DNA of 64,000 bases from Brevibacillus reuszeri (lineage in GTDB: Bacteria > Bacillota > Bacilli > Brevibacillales > Brevibacillaceae), in contig NZ_BEXF01000016.1 in assembly GCF_002897295.1 (NCBI RefSeq), positions 62,001 through 126,000 of the forward strand, read 5' to 3'. A program made the translations under genes and the position numbers. The notes under the pieces were generated by a model that did not search any database, was not told where the DNA came from, and worked only from the letters and a program-made list of their open reading frames with translations. Shown here piece after piece: positions 58,974 through 64,000 of the stretch (positions within the stretch are counted from its first letter, which is position 1; each line of letters starts with the position of its first letter).

Positions 58974-60518
58974 ATGACGATAACGATTCGTGAAGCATTG
59001 CAATTGCCGGATATGGTCCAGACGAGGCTAATCGCTGGCGCTGGCGGTCTGGATAATCCCATCCGCTGGGTGACCATCGTGGAAGTGCTTGAGGATACAG
59101 GGCGCCTGCAAGAAGGCGAATTTTTGATTACGACTGGGTTTGGTCTAGCTGGCAATCCAATGAGGCTCTCTTCGTTTATACCTTCCTTGGCCAAGCAAAA
59201 GCTGAGCGGTGTCGCGATTCATACAGGCTTTTATTTACGGGAAATACCAGAAGCATTTATTGAGATGGCGAATCGTCATCAGCTTCCGTTAATTGAGATA
59301 CCGACAGAAATCAACTTCTCGACCATCACCAAAGCTATTTTGCAGCCGATCGTGAACAGACAGTTTGAGACGCTCGCTTATTCGCAGGCGATCCATAATA
59401 AAATGATTGACGCTGCTTTATCAAAAGGGGGCTTGCCAGCAATCGCAGGAGAACTGGCTACACTTACTGGAGGTGCAGTGACGCTCGTAGATGCTTTGGG
59501 CTTCGAAGTAACACAGCAAGGCTGTTTGGGCGATGTAGCCGAAGATCATGCCACAGAAAGTGCCCACTCTGTTCCGATTCGCGCAAGCCGTGAGCACTTT
59601 GGAACACTGACCTTGGTAAAGCCTAAGCCTGCGTGGGAGGAGCTAGATGACGTGGCCCTGCAGCATGCAGCCACTTTATGTGCCCTGGAGTATGTAAAGG
59701 AACGTGCTGTCTCCGCTACGGAATGGCGCTTGAAGGGCGATCTCGTAGAGGAATTGTTAAACGGCAAACCGATGAGTGCGTCCGAGCTGGAGAGTCGCTG
59801 TCGCATGCTAGGATACCCTGTGGCGGGTGGACATCTGGTGGTCGCTGTCCATGCAGAGGGAACGAATCTCTCTGGCATCGGAGACCTTCACCAAAATGTC
59901 ATTACACTCATGAGGCGTCTCTGTGACCGCCACAAGCGATCTTACCTTCTGCGTGAGCGGCCGCACTGTCTCCTGTTTGTTTTGCCTGACGATCAGACAA
60001 GCATCTCCCTGCTCGCACAGCTTACTTCACGCTGGGAAGCCTTGCATCCATCCTACGGCTTGCATGTAGCCATCAGCAATCCCTGCAGGCAGCTGTGCGA
60101 TGTGGTTCATGCTGCTGAAGAAGCGATGTTTGCCTTGCAAGCCTATCCGTTATTGGCGAAGTCTCCCGAGCTCCTGCACTACCGAGACATGCAAGGCTAT
60201 CAGTTTCTTTTCCCCTATCGGGAAAGCGAGGATAGAATGCTGGCTCTCTGGCAGCCTTTGCTCGATCCGTTGATCCGTTATGATTCCAAATACAATCAGC
60301 AATTGCTCGAAACACTTGATGTCTATCTGCGCCAAAACGGCAATGGCCTGCAAACTTCTCAGGCTCTGTATATTCACCGTCATACCTTGAAATACCGGCT
60401 GACTCAAATCGAAGAAAAGACAGGCTACCGCCTAGAGGACGCGCATCAACGTTGGCAGCTTCAGCTTGCCTTGATGGCGCGCCGTCTTCAGCAGCAGCTG
60501 TTTCCCTCTATCGAGTAG
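58974..60518 (+). CDS. PucR family regulator of the catabolic cluster
   Basis: 514 residues: N-terminal PucR domain (TIREALQLPDMVQTRLIAGAGGLDNPIRWVTIVEV ... GEFLITTGFGL), a GGDEF-like/central region, and a C-terminal HTH_30 (LLETLDVYLRQNGNGLQTSQALYIHRHTLKYRLTQIEEKTGYRL). ATG 58974 has GGAGGT 7 bases upstream. Divergent from the aminotransferase operon, which it probably activates in response to the substrate amino acid; PucR-type proteins commonly control adjacent amine or purine catabolic genes. Confidence 0.9.
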   Translation: MTITIREALQLPDMVQTRLIAGAGGLDNPIRWVTIVEVLEDTGRLQEGEFLITTGFGLAGNPMRLSSFIPSLAKQKLSGVAIHTGFYLREIPEAFIEMANRHQLPLIEIPTEINFSTITKAILQPIVNRQFETLAYSQAIHNKMIDAALSKGGLPAIAGELATLTGGAVTLVDALGFEVTQQGCLGDVAEDHATESAHSVPIRASREHFGTLTLVKPKPAWEELDDVALQHAATLCALEYVKERAVSATEWRLKGDLVEELLNGKPMSASELESRCRMLGYPVAGGHLVVAVHAEGTNLSGIGDLHQNVITLMRRLCDRHKRSYLLRERPHCLLFVLPDDQTSISLLAQLTSRWEALHPSYGLHVAISNPCRQLCDVVHAAEEAMFALQAYPLLAKSPELLHYRDMQGYQFLFPYRESEDRMLALWQPLLDPLIRYDSKYNQQLLETLDVYLRQNGNGLQTSQALYIHRHTLKYRLTQIEEKTGYRLEDAHQRWQLQLALMARRLQQQLFPSIE

Positions 60519-60521
60519 TCT

Positions 60522-61370
60522 TTACTCTTGAATCGGGCGAAGCGGCTTCACCCATATATTCATGTCCTCATATCCGGAAAAAATCGTGCAATTATTAATC
60601 AGCCGCCCCCGGTATTCATAACCCATCTTCGCGGCAGTGACGTTCATCCCGGCTGATTGTGCCCGTGTCAATGTGTACAAATAGTAGATACCGGCTTCCT
60701 CCATCCTGTGCTCCAACGCAATGAACAATGGCTGGAGGAGGCCTTTTCCCCCATGGTTGGGATGAGTGGCGCAATCCGTCATCTCAGCCGACCCCATCCG
60801 TTCAGTAACTTCTGCTGAAGCCGCACACGCGATAGCCCCATCATACTCGACTACGAAATAGACCGTACCCTCCTGCATCGTTCTACGAATATACTGTGGA
60901 TCGTCCATCGGGGTTGGGTAAGTCGCAAATACGAGCGCATACAGACTCGCCAGCTCTTCTGCATCCGCTTCTGTTGCTTCCCGCAAAAAATAGCCATCGG
61001 GCAGGACTTTTCCTTCTGCTTTGCCCGCTTTTGCGAGGCTCAGTGCAAGTATTTCCTCCGCCAGCTCAGGTGCAACCGAGGTCGCTCTCTCCTTGGTTAA
61101 GTAACGTGTGAGCATATGAGCGGTCTGACCATGAAAAAAACCGTCGATCGTTCCTTCCAGCGTATATCCCTCGGCTTGCCAGGCTGGAATATCTTCTTTC
61201 TTTCCATAGACAATCAGTTTGGTTGCATCCGACTCTATCGCAAGCTCCTGCAATCGTTTATTCCATTCCGAAATTTGCGTCTGTTCATATCGGTGCAGCT
61301 TGACACGTCTATTTTGCTGATCGATTACCAGATCCCCTGATGCGAGCATCTCCGTTTCCTTTTCCATCAT
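60522..61370 (-). CDS. ablB: beta-lysine N-acetyltransferase-like protein (AblB/YodP)
   Basis: 282 residues: an N-terminal family-specific half (KLIVYGKKEDIPAWQAEGYTLEGTIDGFFHGQTAHMLTRYL), then a GNAT domain with YPTPMDDPQYIRRTM, AEMTDCATHPNHGGKGLLQPL and LTRAQSAGMNVTAAKMGYEYRGRLINNCTI, ending in EDMNIWVKPL. This pattern is that of AblB/YodP, which acetylates beta-lysine made by lysine 2,3-aminomutase. GGAGG is 7 bases before ATG 61370. Convergent with pucR. No kamA gene is visible in the window, so the aminomutase must be elsewhere or the substrate arrives otherwise. Confidence 0.85.
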   Translation of the reverse strand: MMEKETEMLASGDLVIDQQNRRVKLHRYEQTQISEWNKRLQELAIESDATKLIVYGKKEDIPAWQAEGYTLEGTIDGFFHGQTAHMLTRYLTKERATSVAPELAEEILALSLAKAGKAEGKVLPDGYFLREATEADAEELASLYALVFATYPTPMDDPQYIRRTMQEGTVYFVVEYDGAIACAASAEVTERMGSAEMTDCATHPNHGGKGLLQPLFIALEHRMEEAGIYYLYTLTRAQSAGMNVTAAKMGYEYRGRLINNCTIFSGYEDMNIWVKPLRPIQE

Positions 61371-61559
61371 GAGGCTTCCTCCTCTGCTTCATTACTGCTT
61401 TCATTGTAGCAAATTCCCCTAGCCCGTCATCTGCCAATCTGTATAAAAAGGCGTATGTCATGCACAAAAGGAGGCAGGATGGGCATTCGACGAGCGCCAT
61501 TTTCCCTATTCGTTCATAGGATGAAGGGAGTTGCTCCATCTGGGAAGGAGGGGGTTTGT

Positions 61560-61643
61560 GTGAGCTGCGGCAGAAACAACGATTTCGCACTCGTATTGGT
61601 GCTGTTCGTCCTGTTGGTGATTGTTCTTACTGCACTCGGATAG
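61560..61643 (+). CDS. YjcZ-family tiny spore membrane peptide
   Basis: 27 residues, MSCGRNNDFALVLVLFVLLV plus IVLTALG, the pattern of the YjcZ family (short polar/Gly head then FALIVVLFILLIIV-type helix). These peptides are made in sporulating Bacillus and relatives and are single-span membrane proteins of unknown function. GTG 61560 has AAGGAGG about 8 bases upstream. The frame is open upstream to 61455, but that part is unrelated to the family. Confidence 0.8.
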   Translation: MSCGRNNDFALVLVLFVLLVIVLTALG

Positions 61644-61737
61644 GTTTCTTCTGCTGCCCCTCAGGAAAGGTTGTATCGAGGGGCTTTCTACATATGCATG
61701 TAAGAGGAGCAGATGTTTTTGAAGGGAGGAAGCCCAC

Positions 61738-62478
61738 GTGCTCCCACTTATCTATGCCCATCGCGGCGCTTCCGGCCTATTTCCGGAAAACACGATGGAA
61801 GCCTTTCACGCAGCAGTCAGGCGGCGTGCTGATGGAATCGAGCTGGATGTGCAATTGAGCCAAGATAATAAGCTGGTTGTTATTCATGATCATCAGCTGG
61901 ATCGTACGACGACAGGCTCTGGTTTGGTCCGCCGTCATACCTTGCAGGAGCTGCGCCAGTTTCGAGCAGACAAGGATTCGCAATCTCGATCTCCAAAGGC
62001 GCGAATTCCTACCCTGCGTGAAGTGTTCCAAGCATTTGCTGGCACATCCTTGCGCATTATTATTGAAATGAAAAATTTCTTAGTCAGCCAGCCTCATCTG
62101 GAGGAATTGGTCATCGAGCAAATCCGCCGTTTTCAGTTGACAGAAAGAACGATTATTTCCTCTTTTAATTTTGATAGTCTGTTACGCATAAAGGAATTAG
62201 ATCCCGTACAAACTACAGGGCTTTTATATGTAGGTCCAATCGCAAAGCCATGGGAGGTAGCTGCTCGTTATCAGGCTGACCAGCTTCACATCCCCCATGA
62301 TCAGCTCAGATCTAGTGTGATCAAGCAATCCCATCAGCATGGATTAACAGTCCTGGGCTGGGATCTCAACAGTAGTCGTCACATTCAGGAAGCGCTCGAA
62401 TTAGGCGTAGACGGTGTCATTACGAATTACCCTGGGCGGGCAAAAAAAGTGCTTCGGTCATTGAATCGCTATAACTAA
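61738..62478 (+). CDS. glycerophosphodiester phosphodiesterase
   Basis: 246 residues of the GDPD fold: IYAHRGASGLFPENTMEAFHAAV (catalytic His and Glu/Asn), GIELDVQLSQDNKLVVIHDHQLDRTT (ELD and HD motifs), IEMKN and GWDLNSSRHIQEALELGVDGVITNYP. It hydrolyses glycerophosphodiesters to glycerol-3-phosphate and an alcohol. There is no signal peptide, so it is cytoplasmic and likely used in phospholipid turnover. GTG 61738 has GGGAGGAAG about 5 bases upstream. Confidence 0.9.
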   Translation: MLPLIYAHRGASGLFPENTMEAFHAAVRRRADGIELDVQLSQDNKLVVIHDHQLDRTTTGSGLVRRHTLQELRQFRADKDSQSRSPKARIPTLREVFQAFAGTSLRIIIEMKNFLVSQPHLEELVIEQIRRFQLTERTIISSFNFDSLLRIKELDPVQTTGLLYVGPIAKPWEVAARYQADQLHIPHDQLRSSVIKQSHQHGLTVLGWDLNSSRHIQEALELGVDGVITNYPGRAKKVLRSLNRYN

Positions 62479-62514
62479 AAAAGAGGAGCTTCCATGTGGC
62501 GGCTCCTCTTTTGC
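62478..62514. terminator. bidirectional terminator
   Basis: AAAAGAGGAGC / GCTCCTCTTTT stem with an 11-base loop between the convergent phosphodiesterase and radical SAM genes. Confidence 0.88.
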
Positions 62515-62530
62515 TTGCGTATTCAACGAA

Positions 62531-63499
62531 TTATCCCTTTGGTACAAAAAATTTCCCTTGCCAGCTGTTCCGGTTTTTCAACTCAGCATCAATACCGTTC
62601 AGCACTTCCCATTTCTTACGGCTCCACATCGGTCCGATCAGTAAATCAGGCGGTCCATCCCCCGTAATCCGATGAACGATCATTTCGGGAGGTAGAATCT
62701 CTAGAGTATCGACAACCAGCTTGGTGTATTCTTCTTGTGAAAGAAAATCCAGCAGCCCTGCCTCATACTGCTTCACCATTGGTGTCTTGCGCAGTAGATG
62801 CAGCAAGTGAATTTTGATCCCCTGAACATCTAGATGCGCAACAGCATCGGCCGTCTGCATCATTTCTTCATGAGATTCACCTGGCAATCCGTAGATGATA
62901 TGCGAGCAAACCCGAATGTTGTGCTTGCGCAGCTTCTCTACAGCGTCTACATAGCACTGGTAGTCGTGTGCACGGTTAATCAGTGTAGCTGTGTGCTCAT
63001 GAACGGTTTGCAGACCCAGCTCAACCCACAGATACGTACGTTCATTTAGTTCTGCAAGATACTCTACCACGTCATCTGGCAGACAGTCAGGACGAGTCGC
63101 GATGGAAAGGCCGACAACACCCTCCTGCTTCAAAATAACCTCATACATCTCACGAAGCTCTTCTACCGGAGCATACGTATTTGTATACGCCTGGAAAAAG
63201 CCGAGGTATTTGGCTTGTGGCCATTTCTCATGCATGCGATTCTTGACGTCGTGAAATTGCTTTTCCAAATCCATCCGACGGTCTCCTGCAAAGTCGCCAG
63301 AGCCTCTCGCACTGCAAAACGTGCAGCCTCCCGTTGCTACCTTTCCATCCCGGTTCGGGCAGCTAAAACCCCCATCCAATGGCACCTTAAAAATCTTTTC
63401 ATGAAAGGTCCCACGAAGATGATAGTTCCATGTATGATATCGCTTGTCTCCCCACATCAATGGGGTTTCGCTAGGGCAATTATTTGGTGCTACCTTCAT
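62531..63499 (-). CDS. TIGR01212-family radical SAM protein (YtqA-like)
   Basis: 322 residues from ATG 63499, which has GGAGG 8 bases upstream; the longer ORF to 63589 is unsupported. Motifs: GGFSCPNRDGKVATGGCTFCSARGSGD (cluster cysteines), YLGFFQAYTNTYAPVEEL, GLSIATRPDCLPDDVVEYLAEL, WVELGLQT and HIIYGLPGESHEEMMQT. This is the YhcC/YtqA branch of Elp3-like radical SAM enzymes, of unknown substrate (tRNA or translation-related roles have been suggested for relatives). Confidence 0.87.
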   Translation of the reverse strand: MKVAPNNCPSETPLMWGDKRYHTWNYHLRGTFHEKIFKVPLDGGFSCPNRDGKVATGGCTFCSARGSGDFAGDRRMDLEKQFHDVKNRMHEKWPQAKYLGFFQAYTNTYAPVEELREMYEVILKQEGVVGLSIATRPDCLPDDVVEYLAELNERTYLWVELGLQTVHEHTATLINRAHDYQCYVDAVEKLRKHNIRVCSHIIYGLPGESHEEMMQTADAVAHLDVQGIKIHLLHLLRKTPMVKQYEAGLLDFLSQEEYTKLVVDTLEILPPEMIVHRITGDGPPDLLIGPMWSRKKWEVLNGIDAELKNRNSWQGKFFVPKG

Positions 63500-63647
63500 T
63501 GCTGTTTTCCTCCTCATGGCACAGCTACGTCTGTACTCTCTTTTGCGTAGCCATGAACGGATGCCTCGATCCGGCGAGACATGGCCCATTCCTTAATCAC
63601 GTCATTATACCAAATGAAACGCCATTCTTGCCACTTTGAATAACAGG

Positions 63648-63680
63648 AAAACCACAGGTGTCAGTTACCCTGTGGTTTTG
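63648..63680 (-). terminator. terminator of the right-edge gene
   Basis: AAAACCACAGG / CCTGTGGTTTT stem with a 10-base loop, just past the stop at 63691 on the minus strand. Confidence 0.85.
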
Positions 63681-63690
63681 ATTGCAATGG

Positions 63691-64000
63691 CTATTGCTGG
63701 ATCTCCTCGATGCGAATAGCGCGGGTGTGTGAGGTATGACTCCACACCTGATTTTTCTTGGTGAAAAACGCGTAAAACATAATCGGGAGCCAGGTTAGGA
63801 AAAAGAACGGCAGTAGCAGCAGTCCTAGATAGCCTTTAAGTGGCACCCTTTCCAGATACAGCGCCAAGAATGGCAGTAGATAAAACACTGCTGTTGAACC
63901 ATATACAAGCCAGCTTGGCAAAATAGTTGCGGCTGGTGTCAATGCAGCGATATCGAAGAAGCGGCCCAAAAACAGCAGGGACATCATGGTAACCATCAAG
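63691..64000 (-). CDS. membrane glycosyltransferase family 2, C-terminal part (partial)
   Basis: Only the last 103 or so codons are in view. Three hydrophobic helices are followed by FFFLTWLPIMFYAFFTKKNQ and the cytoplasmic tail VWSHTSHTRAIRIEEIQQ. The W-x-H/K-T-x-H-T-R ending is typical of processive family 2 glycosyltransferases (chitin, hyaluronan or polyglucosamine synthase-like) in Bacillota. The catalytic domain lies outside the window, so the assignment rests on the tail alone. Confidence 0.6.
   Translation of the reverse strand, partial: LMVTMMSLLFLGRFFDIAALTPAATILPSWLVYGSTAVFYLLPFLALYLERVPLKGYLGLLLLPFFFLTWLPIMFYAFFTKKNQVWSHTSHTRAIRIEEIQQ

Noticed and set aside
58772..59194. N-terminal extension of the aminotransferase ORF
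   Set aside because: The extra 141 codons are antisense to pucR and unlike any aminotransferase; the Shine-Dalgarno supports ATG 58771.

Overview
The window looks like chromosomal DNA of an aerobic, spore-forming member of the Bacillota, most likely Brevibacillus or a close relative. This is inferred from gene content recalled from memory (spore photoproduct lyase, a YhcN/YlaJ spore lipoprotein, a YjcZ-type spore micropeptide, the dck-dgk pair, YpuI, a MsmX/UgpC ATPase) and from strong AGGAGG-type ribosome binding sites with frequent TTG and GTG starts. No database search was possible. Many long ORFs were trimmed to the start that a ribosome binding site supports.

Layout. 1-5 kb: a DUF3100-like membrane protein with an M20 amidohydrolase, a secreted small protein, and an amino acid permease preceded by an unlisted 45-residue membrane peptide. 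4.8-9 kb: uvsE, a Pro/Met/Asn-repeat spore-coat-like protein, hutH behind a structured leader with an intrinsic terminator, and a DCC thiol oxidoreductase. 9-17 kb: aldo/keto reductase, thioesterase, DUF3109, a degenerate pterin dehydratase, a methyltransferase, a VOC-tetR pair, dck and dgk, and splB. 17-22 kb: an ECF sigma/anti-sigma pair, thiD, a NarL-type two-component system and a SET protein. 22-29 kb: a metal-handling stretch (YcgR/YcgQ permease pair under a Zur-like box, an unrecognised HExxGH metallopeptidase-like protein, czcO-czcD under a CadC-like operator). 29-41 kb: acsA, a phosphoesterase, a CdaR/PucR-type regulator, the UgpC ATPase, a HAD phosphatase, a TRIC-family channel, a subtilase, a flavodoxin-fold oxidoreductase, YpuI, and a TetR-HlyD-ABC-2 efflux operon.

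41.1-41.9 kb holds no gene but contains the most unusual feature: two 204-base near-palindromes in opposite orientation, with compensatory base changes between the copies. Next come a 1069-residue MalT/BTAD-type regulator, a spore lipoprotein, a two-domain cell-wall enzyme (NamZ-type muramidase fused to a NodB deacetylase), an acyl-CoA ligase, a secreted Ig-like protein, a LysR/TauE pair and tRNA-Ser(UGA).

53-61.4 kb is a catabolic cluster: class III aminotransferase, CoA-transferase A and B, M20 deacylase and aldehyde dehydrogenase on the minus strand, a divergent PucR regulator, and an AblB/YodP-like beta-lysine acetyltransferase. It parallels the Bacillus subtilis kamA-yodPQRST operon but has no kamA in view. 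The window ends with a YjcZ peptide, a glycerophosphodiester phosphodiesterase, a YtqA-like radical SAM protein and the C-terminus of a probable family 2 glycosyltransferase.

The strongest leads are the paired covarying palindromes, the hutH leader RNA, the HExxGH protein, the NamZ-NodB fusion, the acetyltransferase ORF that has no stop before its own terminator, and the 45-residue peptide of the permease operon.
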